From positions 55,380 through 119,379 of the forward strand of contig NZ_JAEKKT010000118.1 of NCBI RefSeq assembly GCF_019510245.1: DNA of 64,000 nucleotides. Direction: 5' to 3'. Shown here in pieces: positions 56,076 to 64,000 of this stretch. This DNA is from Streptomyces sp. (GTDB lineage Bacteria; Actinomycetota; Actinomycetes; Streptomycetales; Streptomycetaceae). The notes under the pieces are model-generated. The model worked only from the letters and a program-made list of their open reading frames with translations. It made no database searches and was not told where the DNA came from. A program made the position numbers and the translations under genes. Each line of letters opens with the position of its first letter. The first letter of the stretch is position 1.

Positions 56076-56981
56076 CTACTGCGGCGCCCCCCGCCATCCG
56101 GAGACCGGCAACGCGAACTTCGCGACCAGCCGGTCCGTGAACGACGCGTGGTGCAGCCGCGCCAGCCGCACCGGCACCGCTCCCCGCCGCACCTCGACCC
56201 GCGCCCCGGGCGGCAGCTCCACCGTCCGCCGCCCGTCACACCACAGCACCCCCGGCTGGATGTGCGGCAGCACCTCCACCGCGAGCACGGAGTCCGGCGA
56301 GGTCACCAGCGGCTTCGCGAACAGCGCATGCGCGCTGATCGGCACCATCAGCAGCGCCTCCACCTCCGGCCACACCACCGGCCCGCCCGCCGAGAACGCG
56401 TACGCCGTGGACCCGGTCGGCGTCGACAGGACGATCCCGTCGCAGCCGAATCCCGTCACCGGCCGCCCGTCGATCTCCAGCACCACTTCCAGCAGCTTCT
56501 CGGCGCCCGCCTTCTGCACGGCCGCCTCGTTCAGCGCCCAGTCGGTGTGCACGATGTCCCCGTTGCGATGCACGACGACGTCGACGGTCATCCGCTCCTC
56601 GACCTCGTACGCCCGGCTCACCACCCGGTCGACCACCTTGTCGAGGTCGTCGCGCTCGGCCTCCGCGAGGAACCCGACGCTCCCGAGGTTGACACCGAGC
56701 ATCGGCACCCCGGACGCCCGCGCGAACTCGGCGCCGCGCAGCAGCGTCCCGTCACCGCCGAGCACGATCAGCAGCTCGCAGCCGTCGAGGCTGTGCGGCG
56801 AGGCCTCCTCGACGAGTTCGACCTCGTCGGGCAGCGGCAGGTCGCGGGCCTCGAAGTCCAGGACCCGTACGCCGACTCCGGCTGCCAGCAGCCCCTTCAC
56901 CACGAGCTCGGCGCTGCGGATGGCAGCGGGCCGCCCGGTGTGAGCGAGGAGGAAAACAGTACGAGCTCGGTTCTGTGTCAA
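56076..56981 (-). CDS. nadK: NAD kinase
   Basis: 301 residues. LLIVLGGDGTLLRGAEFAR (GGDGT motif), LGVNLGSVGFLAEAE, and TPTGSTAYAFSAGGPVVWPEVEALLMVPI are complete. It phosphorylates NAD to NADP. The TTG start overlaps the tlyA stop (TTGA) and GGAGG lies 7 bp upstream. The tlyA-nadK-recN order is conserved in actinobacteria. Confidence 0.95.
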   Translation of the reverse strand: MTQNRARTVFLLAHTGRPAAIRSAELVVKGLLAAGVGVRVLDFEARDLPLPDEVELVEEASPHSLDGCELLIVLGGDGTLLRGAEFARASGVPMLGVNLGSVGFLAEAERDDLDKVVDRVVSRAYEVEERMTVDVVVHRNGDIVHTDWALNEAAVQKAGAEKLLEVVLEIDGRPVTGFGCDGIVLSTPTGSTAYAFSAGGPVVWPEVEALLMVPISAHALFAKPLVTSPDSVLAVEVLPHIQPGVLWCDGRRTVELPPGARVEVRRGAVPVRLARLHHASFTDRLVAKFALPVSGWRGAPQ

Positions 56982-57793
56982 CGCGGCCCCTCCGCCACTG
57001 CACGGTCAACGTCGGCCGGATCCAACTGGGGTGCGCCGGCCCGCAGCCACAGAAAGTACTCGACGTTGCCGGACGGCCCGGGCAGCGGACTGGCGGTGAC
57101 ACCCTTCACCCCGAGCCCCAGCTCCCACGCCTTCTCGGCAACCCCCCGCACGGCCTCCGCCCGCAGCTGCGGACTCCGTACGACTCCCCCGCTGCCCAGC
57201 CTCTCCTTGCCCACCTCGAACTGCGGCTTGACCATCATCACCAGGTCGGCGTCCGGCTTCACGCACCGCGCCAGGGCCGGCAGCACCAACCCGAGCGGGA
57301 TGAAGGACAGATCACCCACGACAAGATCCACAGGCTCCCCATCGATCGCTTCAAGCGTCAACTCGCGTACGTTCGTACGGTCCTTGACGGTGACGCGTTC
57401 ATCGCTCTGCAGAGACCACGCGAGTTGGCCGTACCCGACGTCGACGGCGACGACGTGCGCGGCCCCCGCGCGCAGCAGCACATCGGTGAAGCCCCCGGTC
57501 GACGCCCCGGCGTCCAGCGCCCGCCGCCCCTCGACCGCGAGGCCCTGCGGGACGAACACGGCCAGCGCCCCGGCGAGCTTGTGGCCGCCCCGCGACACGT
57601 ACTCGGGATCGCTGTCGTCGGACTGGACGACGATCGCGGCGGCGGTCTCCACCTGGGTGGCCGGCTTGGTCGCGAGGGTCTTGCCGACGGTGACCCGCCC
57701 GGCGGCGATCAGCTGGCTGGCGTGCTCGCGCGAGCGCGCCAGCTTCCGGCGGACCAGCTCCGCGTCCAGACGGCGACGTGCGACTCCTGCCAC
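56978..57793 (-). CDS. tlyA: TlyA-family rRNA 2'-O-methyltransferase
   Basis: 271 residues. An N-terminal S4 RNA-binding domain (RRRLDAELVRRKLARSREHASQLIAAGRVTV) precedes an FtsJ-like methyltransferase with the SAM loop ALDAGASTGGFTDVLLRAGA and VDVGYGQLAW. TlyA methylates 16S/23S rRNA and affects capreomycin sensitivity in mycobacteria. GTG at 57793, with AGGAG 11 bp upstream. Confidence 0.93.
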   Translation of the reverse strand: MAGVARRRLDAELVRRKLARSREHASQLIAAGRVTVGKTLATKPATQVETAAAIVVQSDDSDPEYVSRGGHKLAGALAVFVPQGLAVEGRRALDAGASTGGFTDVLLRAGAAHVVAVDVGYGQLAWSLQSDERVTVKDRTNVRELTLEAIDGEPVDLVVGDLSFIPLGLVLPALARCVKPDADLVMMVKPQFEVGKERLGSGGVVRSPQLRAEAVRGVAEKAWELGLGVKGVTASPLPGPSGNVEYFLWLRAGAPQLDPADVDRAVAEGPR

Positions 57794-57825
57794 GGTGGGT
57801 TCAGCTCCTGCTCTGGTGGTACGGA

Positions 57826-58197
57826 CTAGAAGGTGTGGCCCGAAGGGCCTCGTTGCGGGGTGGTGGTCGGGTGACGGGCGGGCGCGGGCGCCCGGTGGCC
57901 GTGCGGCGGCGCGGGCGCCGGGGGCCCCGGAGGTCCCGGGCGGGTGTCGAGCGCGGTCAGCGCGTCGCGCAGCCCCCGGTGTACATCCTCGTACACCTCC
58001 AGATGCCCGTCCGTGGCGAGGTGGTCGGCGTCGGCCAGCCGGTCGAGCCGTGCGTCGACCTCGGCGTCGCCGGTGGGGGTGCGGGGGACGTTCAGCGGGG
58101 CGGGCGCGGCGGGGTCGTACTCGGGTTCGACGGCGGCCGCTTCCCCGGCCTCCGCCGCCGGGGCCGCCACCAGGCCTTCGGGCGCAGAGTCGGTCAT
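57826..58197 (-). CDS. small conserved protein (123 aa)
   Basis: 123 residues. Ala/Glu/Pro-rich ends enclose a helical core (DAEVDARLDRLADADHLAT, then HLEVYEDVHRGLRDALTAL) of the kind found upstream of tlyA in many actinobacteria. No known function. The ATG is 6 bp from a TAGCGT box, so leaderless. 32 bp ahead of tlyA, likely in its operon. Confidence 0.75.
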   Translation of the reverse strand: MTDSAPEGLVAAPAAEAGEAAAVEPEYDPAAPAPLNVPRTPTGDAEVDARLDRLADADHLATDGHLEVYEDVHRGLRDALTALDTRPGPPGPPAPAPPHGHRAPAPARHPTTTPQRGPSGHTF

Positions 58198-58203
58198 GCC
58201 CCG

Positions 58204-58209
58204 ACGCTA
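58204..58209 (-). promoter_or_regulatory. -10 box, minus strand, leaderless
   Basis: TAGCGT, 6 bp upstream of the ATG at 58197. Confidence 0.5.
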
Positions 58210-58225
58210 CATGGAAGCCCTGGGG

Positions 58226-58231
58226 TACCGT
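58226..58231 (+). promoter_or_regulatory. -10 box, plus strand, leaderless
   Basis: TACCGT, 8 bp upstream of the ATG at 58240; it lies opposite the minus-strand box in a 42-bp divergent region. Confidence 0.45.
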
Positions 58232-58239
58232 CGATCGCG

Positions 58240-58587
58240 ATGGCCACGATCGGGGAGTGCCGCGCCGCACTCGACAAGCTCTCGCACAGCATGGGCGGCG
58301 CCGAGGGCGACGTACGCGCGGCCGCCGCCATGGACCGCACCGTGAGCTGCCACATCACCGACCTGGACGTTACCTTCGCCGGCCGGCTCACCGGCGGCCG
58401 GATCGAGGTCGAGGAGACGTTCCCCGGGCCGCCGCGGGAGAAGGCGCAGATCAGACTCGCCATGGCCGGCGACGACCTGCTGGCCCTGGTCGACGGCGAG
58501 CTGAACTTCGCCGGCGCCTGGGGTTCGGGCCGGGTGAAGCTGGAGGCGAACCTGCTGGACCTGTTCCGGCTCAGGAAGTTGTTGTGA
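58240..58587 (+). CDS. SCP-2-like sterol-carrier domain protein
   Basis: 115 residues. HITDLDVTFAGRLTGGRIEVEETFPGPPREKAQIRLAMAGDDLLALVDGELNFAGAWGSGRVKLEANLLDLFRLRKL has the five-strand, helix order of SCP-2-type lipid-binding domains. Cytoplasmic, ligand unknown. The 3' end overlaps the stop of the convergent ABC ATPase by 17 bp. Confidence 0.8.
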   Translation: MATIGECRAALDKLSHSMGGAEGDVRAAAAMDRTVSCHITDLDVTFAGRLTGGRIEVEETFPGPPREKAQIRLAMAGDDLLALVDGELNFAGAWGSGRVKLEANLLDLFRLRKLL

Positions 58588-59437
58588 CCCTGGCCCTGCG
58601 CGCCGCCGGCACCACCAGCGGGGTCCCCGTCTCCGGATCGTCGATGACCTGGCAGCGCAGCCCGAAGACCTTCTCGACCAGTTCGGCGGTGACGACGTCG
58701 TCCGGGGCGCCCTCGGCGACGACCCGGCCGCCCCTGAGCGCGATGAGGTGGGTGGCGTACCGGGCCGCGTGGTTGAGGTCGTGCAGCACGGCGACCAGCG
58801 TCCGCCCCTGCTCCTCGTGGAGTTCGGCGCACAGGTCGAGGACGTCGATCTGGTGCTGGATGTCCAGGTAGGTGGTCGGCTCGTCGAGGAGCAGCAGCGG
58901 GGTCTGCTGGGCGAGCGCCATGGCGATCCAGACGCGCTGCCGCTGACCGCCGGAGAGTTCGTCGACGTACCGGTCGGCGAGTTCGGCGACGCCGGTCTGC
59001 TCCATCGACTCCTGGACGACCTGTTCGTCCTCGGCGGACCACTGGCGCAGGATGCCCTGGTGCGGGTAGCGGCCTCGGCCGACCAGGTCGCCGACGGTGA
59101 TGCCGTCGGGCGCGATGGACGACTGCGGGAGCAGGCCGAGCGTGCGGGCGACCTTCTTCGCGGGCATCGACTGGATGACCTGGCCGTCGAGCAGCACCCG
59201 GCCCTGACTGGGCCTGAGCATCCGGGACAGCGCGCGCAGCAGCGTCGACTTGCCGCAGGCGTTGGGGCCGACGATCACCGTGAAGGAGTTGTCGGGGATC
59301 TCCACCGACAACTGCTCGGCGATGACGCGCTGGTCATAGGCGAGGGTGACGTTCTCGGCGGACAGGCGGTTCACGGCGCTCCTCTTGCTGTCTGACTCGC
59401 TGTCTGAATCGGTGCTCGGCCGGGGGGTCGCGCTCAT
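58571..59437 (-). CDS. Fe-siderophore ABC transporter ATPase
   Basis: 288 residues. VIVGPNACGKSTLLRAL (Walker A), YVDELSGGQRQRVWIAMALAQ (signature) and LLLLDEPTTYLDIQHQIDVLDL (Walker B) match FecE/FepC-type iron-complex importers. The C-terminal DPETGTPLVVP block is usual in actinobacteria. ATG overlaps the permease stop (ATGA). Last gene of the iron-box operon. Confidence 0.93.
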   Translation of the reverse strand: MSATPRPSTDSDSESDSKRSAVNRLSAENVTLAYDQRVIAEQLSVEIPDNSFTVIVGPNACGKSTLLRALSRMLRPSQGRVLLDGQVIQSMPAKKVARTLGLLPQSSIAPDGITVGDLVGRGRYPHQGILRQWSAEDEQVVQESMEQTGVAELADRYVDELSGGQRQRVWIAMALAQQTPLLLLDEPTTYLDIQHQIDVLDLCAELHEEQGRTLVAVLHDLNHAARYATHLIALRGGRVVAEGAPDDVVTAELVEKVFGLRCQVIDDPETGTPLVVPAARRARVTTTS

Positions 59438-60495
59438 ATCCGGCCCGCCCGGCGTTCGGTGACGAGCAGCCAGAGCAGGTAGACCCCGCCGAGGACGCCG
59501 GTGACCACGCCCACGGGCAGCTGGTCTGCGCCGAAGGCGCGCTGGGAGGCCCAGTCGGCGGTGACCAGAAGGGTGGCGCCCATGCAGAGGGAGGGCACCA
59601 GGTTGGGGCCGGGCGAGCCGGTGAGGCGGCGGGCGAGCTGGGGGGCGGTGAGCGCCACGAAGCTGACGGGGCCCGCGGCGGCGGTGGCGGCCGCGGTCAG
59701 CATGACGGCGGCCACCATCAGCAGCATCCGCACCCGCTCGACCCGTACCCCGAGGGCGTGGGCGACGTCGTCGCCCATCTCCATCATCCGCAGGCCCCGC
59801 GCGTTGACGAGGACCAGCGGCACGAGGACCGCGCACAGCGCGAGCAGCGGCCAGACCTGGCTCCAGTCACGGCCGTCGAGGGAGCCGGTCATCCAGACGA
59901 CCGCGCGGGTCGCGTCGACCAGGTCTGCCTTGGTGAGCAGATAGCCGTTGACGGCGGTGACGACCGCGGAGACGCCGATGCCGACCAGGACCAGCCGGTA
60001 GCCGTGCACGCCCTGCTTCCAGGCGAGGAGGTAGAGGGCGAGACCGGTCACCAGGCCGCCGAGCAGCGCGCCGACGGTGACCTGGGCGGCGCTCCCGGAC
60101 AGCAGCACGATGACGACGAGCGCGCCGGAGGTGGCGCCCTGCGAGAGGCCGAGCACGTCCGGGCTGCCCAGCGGGTTGCGGGAGACCGACTGGAACAGCG
60201 CGCCGCCGAGCCCGAGCGAGGCGCCGACCAGCAGACCGACCAGGACCCGCGGCAGCCGCAGCTCGTTGACGACGAAGTCCTGCCCGGCAGTGCCGTGCCC
60301 GGCCAGCGTCTTCAGCACGTCACCGAAGGAGATCGGGAAATCCCCGGTGCCGATCAGTACGACACTCGCGGCGCACGCGGCCAGCAGCAGCGCGACGACA
60401 ACCACCAGCGCGCGCACGTCGGTCCGCAGCGAGAGCCCGCCGGGGGTGCGCAGAGTACGCGTGGTCTTCGCAGCGGTTTTCACAGCGGTCCTCAC
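59434..60495 (-). CDS. Fe-siderophore ABC permease (FecCD family), second
   Basis: 353 residues, about nine helices. ELRLPRVLVGLLVGASLGLGGALFQSVSRNPLGSPDVLGLSQGA is the family signature, and GPVSFVALTAPQLARRL is the ATPase-coupling loop. Lys/Arg/Thr-rich start (VRTAVKTAAKTTRT). GTG overlaps the preceding permease stop. Confidence 0.93.
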   Translation of the reverse strand: MRTAVKTAAKTTRTLRTPGGLSLRTDVRALVVVVALLLAACAASVVLIGTGDFPISFGDVLKTLAGHGTAGQDFVVNELRLPRVLVGLLVGASLGLGGALFQSVSRNPLGSPDVLGLSQGATSGALVVIVLLSGSAAQVTVGALLGGLVTGLALYLLAWKQGVHGYRLVLVGIGVSAVVTAVNGYLLTKADLVDATRAVVWMTGSLDGRDWSQVWPLLALCAVLVPLVLVNARGLRMMEMGDDVAHALGVRVERVRMLLMVAAVMLTAAATAAAGPVSFVALTAPQLARRLTGSPGPNLVPSLCMGATLLVTADWASQRAFGADQLPVGVVTGVLGGVYLLWLLVTERRAGRI

Positions 60496-61535
60496 AGTTG
60501 GGCCGTCCTCCGCCGTCGAACGAGAAGAATGAAGACCGGCCCGCCGATGATCGCGGTGACGATGCCGACCTGGAGCTCGGCGGGGCGGGCCACGACCCGG
60601 CCGACGACATCGGCACCGAGCAGCAGCACGGGCGACAGGACCGTCGCATACGGCAGGATCCAGCGCAGGTCGGGGCCGGTGAACGAGCGCACGACGTGCG
60701 GGACCATCAGGCCGACGAAGGCGATCGGGCCGCAGGCCGCGGTGGCCGCGCCGCACAGCACGGTGGCGGCGAGCATGGCGAGGGCCCGGGTGCGGCCCAG
60801 GTTGGCACCGAGGGCGCGCGCCGTGTCGTCGCCCATCGCCACCGCGTTCAGCGGGCGGGCGAGACCGAGCGCCAGCAGAGTGCCGGCCGCGAGGAACGGC
60901 AGCACCTGCAGGATCGTCGAGTTGCTCGCCGAGGCCAGCGAACCCACCGTCCAGAAGCGCAGCTTGTTCAGCGCCGCGTCGTCCGTGATCATCACGGCCT
61001 GGAGGTAGCCGTAGAGCGCGGCGCTGATCGCCGTACCGGCGAGCGCCAGCCGGACCGGGGTGGCGCCCCGACTGCCGCCCAGGAACCACACCAGCGCGCC
61101 GACCGCGGCCGCCCCGGCAAAGGCGAACCACACATAGCCGCTGAGGGTGCTGACGCCGAGGTAGGTGACGGCCGTGACCACCGCCGCCGACGCGCCCGCG
61201 TTGATGCCGAGCAGTCCGGGGTCGGCGAGCGGGTTACGGGTGAGCGCCTGGAGCACCGCCCCGGACAGGCCGAGGGCGGCTCCGGCCAGCAGGCCGAGGA
61301 CGGTCCGCGACAGCCGCGCGCCGACGACGACGTCACCGTACGTCCCCGTGTCGCGGAACAGACCGTGCCAGACCTGGTCAAGCGGCAGTTCCTTGGCCCC
61401 GATCGCGATGCTCGCCAAGGCGACGAGCAGCAGGATCCCGACGGAGACCAGGAGCCCGAGGGCTCGGATCACCCGACGGGTCGGGGGCGCGGCGGCGGTG
61501 TCCGCGCGCTGTTCGGGAGGACTGTCGACCAACAC
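60492..61535 (-). CDS. Fe-siderophore ABC permease (FecCD family), first
   Basis: 347 residues. LSRTVLGLLAGAALGLSGAVLQALTRNPLADPGLLGINAGA and GPIAFVGLMVPHVVRSFTGPDLRW are the family motifs. The GTG is directly preceded by the iron box, with TAACCT 6 bp from it, so this mRNA may be leaderless. No substrate-binding lipoprotein is encoded next to it in the window. Confidence 0.93.
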   Translation of the reverse strand: MLVDSPPEQRADTAAAPPTRRVIRALGLLVSVGILLLVALASIAIGAKELPLDQVWHGLFRDTGTYGDVVVGARLSRTVLGLLAGAALGLSGAVLQALTRNPLADPGLLGINAGASAAVVTAVTYLGVSTLSGYVWFAFAGAAAVGALVWFLGGSRGATPVRLALAGTAISAALYGYLQAVMITDDAALNKLRFWTVGSLASASNSTILQVLPFLAAGTLLALGLARPLNAVAMGDDTARALGANLGRTRALAMLAATVLCGAATAACGPIAFVGLMVPHVVRSFTGPDLRWILPYATVLSPVLLLGADVVGRVVARPAELQVGIVTAIIGGPVFILLVRRRRTAQL

Positions 61536-61539
61536 GAGG

Positions 61540-61558
61540 TTAGGTTAGCCTACCCTCC
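61540..61558. promoter_or_regulatory. iron box (DmdR/IdeR site)
   Basis: TTAGGTTAGCCTACCCTCC matches the remembered consensus TTAGGTTAGGCTAACCTAA at 15 of 19 positions. It lies immediately before the permease start and overlaps its likely -10. Confidence 0.8.
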
Positions 61559-61627
61559 ATTCCTCCGTCTCGATGCCCCCGTCGCCCCATCCCCGTTCCT
61601 CTTCTCAGCGCCGTGAGTTGCCGGAGC

Positions 61628-62656
61628 TCAGAGCCCCAGCCGCGCCAGCGCCTTGCCTCCGTCCAGCTCGCAGGAACCCTCCCCGGCCGCCGTCCAGGCC
61701 GCCGCGCACAGTGCCCGCAGCCCGTCGAGCACCTCGCCGTCGCCCGCCAGCTCCAGCCGGTCGGCACCCGCCGACGCCGTCCAGCCACCGCACCGGAAAC
61801 CGGCGCCGTCCACCGTGACCTCCGGCTGCCCGGTGAGCAGCCCGCGCAGGTCTCCGTCGACATAGGTCGGCCGGTGCTGCGGCGGCGCGGCGAGCAACTG
61901 GCGCCCGTCGGTGACCCCGGTCAGCACGAGCAGCGAGTCGACCCCGCCGTTGAACGCGCCCTCGATGTCGGTGTCCAGCCGGTCCCCGACCACCAACGGC
62001 CGCTCCGCACCCGTGCGCAGGATCGTCTCCCGGTGCATCGGCGGCAGCGGCTTGCCCGCCACCTGCGGCTCGGCACCCGTCGCGATCCGCACCACCGCCA
62101 CCGCCGCGCCGTTGCCCGGCGCGATCCCGCGCCCGCTCGGGATCGTCAGATCGGTGTTGGACGCGAACCACGGCACCCCACGCGCGACGGCGTACGACGC
62201 CTCGGCGAACCGCCCCCAGGGCAGGTCGAGGCCGCCGTACCCCTGCACCACGGCCGCCGGATCGTCGTCCGCGGACTCCACCGGCTCAAGACCCCGCTCC
62301 CGCAGCGCGACCCGCAGCCCCTCCCCGCCGATCACCAGCACCCGCGCCCCGGCCGGCACCTGCTCACTGATCAGCCGCGCGACCGCCTGCGCCGAGGTGA
62401 TGACATCACCGGCCCCCGTCGGGATGCCCAGCTCGGTGAGGTGCTCGGCCACCGCGTCCGGCGTCCGCAGCGCGTTGTTGGTGACGTACGCCAGACGCAT
62501 GCCCCCCGCGCGGGCGACCTCCAGCGACTCCACAGCGTGCGCGATCGCACTGCCGCCCGCGTACACCACCCCGTCCAGATCGAGCAGCGCCGTGTCATAC
62601 GCCGTGCTCAGGGCCTGTCCGCTGCCCTCGGGACCAGTCCTGACGCCCTGGCTCAT
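61628..62656 (-). CDS. HAD-IIA family hydrolase (NagD-like)
   Basis: 342 residues. TALLDLDGVVYAGGSAI (HAD motif I), LAYVTNNALRTPDAVAEHL (motif II region), AGKPLPPMH (Lys) and VVGDRLDTDIEGAFNGG (motif III/IV) form a complete HAD-IIA phosphatase with a C2 cap. Likely a nucleotide/phosphoglycolate-type phosphatase. ATG at 62656 has GAGGAG 8 bp upstream; ATG at 62662 is too close to it. Confidence 0.9.
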   Translation of the reverse strand: MSQGVRTGPEGSGQALSTAYDTALLDLDGVVYAGGSAIAHAVESLEVARAGGMRLAYVTNNALRTPDAVAEHLTELGIPTGAGDVITSAQAVARLISEQVPAGARVLVIGGEGLRVALRERGLEPVESADDDPAAVVQGYGGLDLPWGRFAEASYAVARGVPWFASNTDLTIPSGRGIAPGNGAAVAVVRIATGAEPQVAGKPLPPMHRETILRTGAERPLVVGDRLDTDIEGAFNGGVDSLLVLTGVTDGRQLLAAPPQHRPTYVDGDLRGLLTGQPEVTVDGAGFRCGGWTASAGADRLELAGDGEVLDGLRALCAAAWTAAGEGSCELDGGKALARLGL

Positions 62657-62738
62657 CCCCATCGCTCCTCGTCACTCCTTGTCACTCTTCGTCCGCCCGC
62701 CTCTCACCGTCGATCATCCCGCACGCCACTGACACACG

Positions 62739-62744
62739 TACGAT
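62739..62744 (+). promoter_or_regulatory. -10 box for leaderless DUF1015 mRNA
   Basis: TACGAT ends 6 bp before the ATG at 62751. Confidence 0.45.
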
Positions 62745-62750
62745 GCCGGG

Positions 62751-64000
62751 ATGAACACTGCAGGTCACTCGGAAGCAACGGAGCGCCGGGGCCTGGAACT
62801 CACCCCGTTCCGAGGCCTTCGCTACGACCCGGACCGGGTCGGCAGTCTGGCCGCCGTCACCTCTCCGCCGTACGACGTCGTCGTACGCCCCGACGGCGTC
62901 CACCACCTCCAGTCCGCCGACCCGCACAACATCGTCCGCCTCATCCTCCCCCAGGCCGGTACCCCCAGCGCCGGTACCGAACAGGCGGCCGACACCCTGC
63001 ACCGCTGGCAGGCCGAGGGCATCCTCGCCGCGGACCCCGAACCGGGCCTGTACGTCTACGAACAGCACGACGGGAAGGGCCTGCTCCAGCGCGGCATCAT
63101 CGGCGCCCTGCGGGTCTCGGAGCCGTCCGAGGGCGTGGTGCTGCCGCACGAGGAGGTCATGCCCCCGGTCGTCGCCGACCGCGCGGCCCTGATGCGCGCC
63201 ACCTCCGCGAACCTCGAACCCCTCCTGCTCACCTACCGGGGCGACGGGAGGACCGCCGAGGTCGTCGAAGCGGTGGCCGACCGGCCTCCGCTCCTCGCCA
63301 CCACCACGGAGGACGGTTTCCACCACCGCCTCTGGTCGATCACCGACCCCACCGAGCTGGCCCTCGTCCAGTCCGACCTGGCCCACCACCAGGCCCTGAT
63401 CGCCGACGGCCACCACCGCTGGGCCACCTACTTGCGTCTACGCGCGGAGCATCCCTCCCCCAGCCCCTGGGACTACGGCCTGGTCCTCCTCGTCGACACC
63501 GCCCGCTACCCGCTGCGCGTCCGCGCCATCCACCGCCTGCTGCACGGCCTGCCGGTGGCGGAGGCGCTGGAGCACGTCAAGGGACTGTTCCGGGTACGAC
63601 GGCTCGACGTCCCCCTGCCTGCGGCCCAGGAGGCGCTGGCGGACGCGGCCTGTGCCGGCAACGCGTTCCTGCTGGCCGGCGACGGTGCGTTCCATCTCAT
63701 CGACCGCCCGGACCCGGATCTCCTGGCCCGTACGATCCCCGACGACCGCCCGGCCGCCTGGCGCACCCTGGACGCCACCGTCCTGCACGCCACGCTCCTC
63801 GACCACGTCTGGCGCATCCCCGAGGACTCGCCCGCGCACATCGCCTACATCCACGACACGGCGGCGACGGTCGCCAAGGCCGAACGCGACGGCGGCACGG
63901 CCGTCCTCATGCACCCGGTCCGCGAGGAGGTCGTCCGCGACCTGGCCCGGCAGGGCGTGACGATGCCACGCAAATCGACCTCGTTCGGCCCCAAGCCGGC
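62751..64000 (+). CDS. DUF1015 family protein (3' truncated)
   Basis: 416 residues to the window edge and no stop. LTPFRGLRYDPDRVGSLAAVTSPPYDVV is the family start, followed by GLYVYEQHDGKGLLQRGIIGALRV, VLPHEEVMPPVVADR, LIADGHHRWATYLRLR and, near the edge, TMPRKSTSFGPKP. The last is close to the usual C-terminus, so only a few residues are missing. Function unknown; the HHR motif suggests a metal site. Divergent from the HAD gene. Confidence 0.9.
   Translation, partial: MNTAGHSEATERRGLELTPFRGLRYDPDRVGSLAAVTSPPYDVVVRPDGVHHLQSADPHNIVRLILPQAGTPSAGTEQAADTLHRWQAEGILAADPEPGLYVYEQHDGKGLLQRGIIGALRVSEPSEGVVLPHEEVMPPVVADRAALMRATSANLEPLLLTYRGDGRTAEVVEAVADRPPLLATTTEDGFHHRLWSITDPTELALVQSDLAHHQALIADGHHRWATYLRLRAEHPSPSPWDYGLVLLVDTARYPLRVRAIHRLLHGLPVAEALEHVKGLFRVRRLDVPLPAAQEALADAACAGNAFLLAGDGAFHLIDRPDPDLLARTIPDDRPAAWRTLDATVLHATLLDHVWRIPEDSPAHIAYIHDTAATVAKAERDGGTAVLMHPVREEVVRDLARQGVTMPRKSTSFGPKP

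Overview
The window is high-GC actinobacterial chromosome, almost certainly Streptomyces. The signs are near-total G/C at third codon positions, frequent GTG and TTG starts, GTGA/ATGA gene overlaps, two streptogrisin-type proteases, a four-gene conservon, a SepF-like protein, and the block aroH-tyrA-cmk-plsC-der, parA-scpA-scpB-rluB, ald, pyrG, recN, nadK, tlyA. From memory, that order resembles the core chromosome around SCO1749-SCO1790 of S. coelicolor. I saw no tRNA, rRNA, CRISPR array, insertion sequence or large biosynthetic cluster.

Layout. 1-5.7 kb: 3' part of a sarcosine oxidase operon (soxB partial, soxD, soxA, soxG) ending in purU, a one-carbon/glycine betaine catabolic unit. 5.7-9.0 kb: two secreted serine proteases (streptogrisin D- and B-like) flanking an SPFH/band-7 membrane protein. 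9.2-12.8 kb: minus-strand group with a 24-codon leader ORF, an FAD/NAD(P)-binding protein, a luciferase-like monooxygenase and a DUF1684 gene broken by a palindromic repeat. 13.0 kb: a plus-strand cysteine-type leader peptide with no gene behind it, then a dispersed repeat. 13.3-16.9 kb: a conservon (cvnA-D) with frameshifts in both cvnA and cvnD. 17.5-22.7 kb: SepF-like protein, acyl-CoA dehydrogenase with a perfect palindromic operator, a 90-bp tandem repeat, a DHA2-type exporter and a membrane glycosyltransferase. 22.9-27.4 kb: PAP2 phosphatase, I78 inhibitor, Rpf-LysM muralytic protein and two conserved proteins of unknown function.

27.4-32.1 kb: the aroH-tyrA-cmk-plsC-der operon and a small protein. 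32.2-34.2 kb: a small membrane protein, a DUF6529 membrane protein and a Rieske protein that look like one redox unit, then a nucleotidyltransferase. 34.3-36.1 kb: an NrtR-like Nudix regulator with an ADP-ribosylglycohydrolase behind a palindromic operator. 36.2-40.8 kb: parA, an RHH-like protein, scpA, scpB and rluB, one tightly overlapping chromosome-maintenance operon. 41.2-47.1 kb: ald, an AfsR-like NTPase/TPR protein, an ADP-ribose pyrophosphatase and pyrG. 47.6-53.8 kb: GH15 hydrolase, FAD-linked oxidase, PucR regulator and GT4 glycosyltransferase. 54.1-58.6 kb: recN, nadK, tlyA and two small genes that share a 42-bp divergent promoter. 58.6-61.6 kb: an iron-box-controlled Fe-siderophore ABC transporter without a binding protein. 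61.6-64 kb: a HAD-IIA phosphatase and a DUF1015 protein cut by the window edge.

Three themes go beyond routine annotation. Two families of short dispersed repeats (three copies each) recur here, and one copy each sits inside a DUF1684 gene and scpA. Several genes have a TANNNT box 6-8 bp from the start codon, which predicts leaderless mRNAs. Small regulatory or decaying elements are present: the orphan leader peptide, the frameshifted conservon, and operators without an adjacent regulator.
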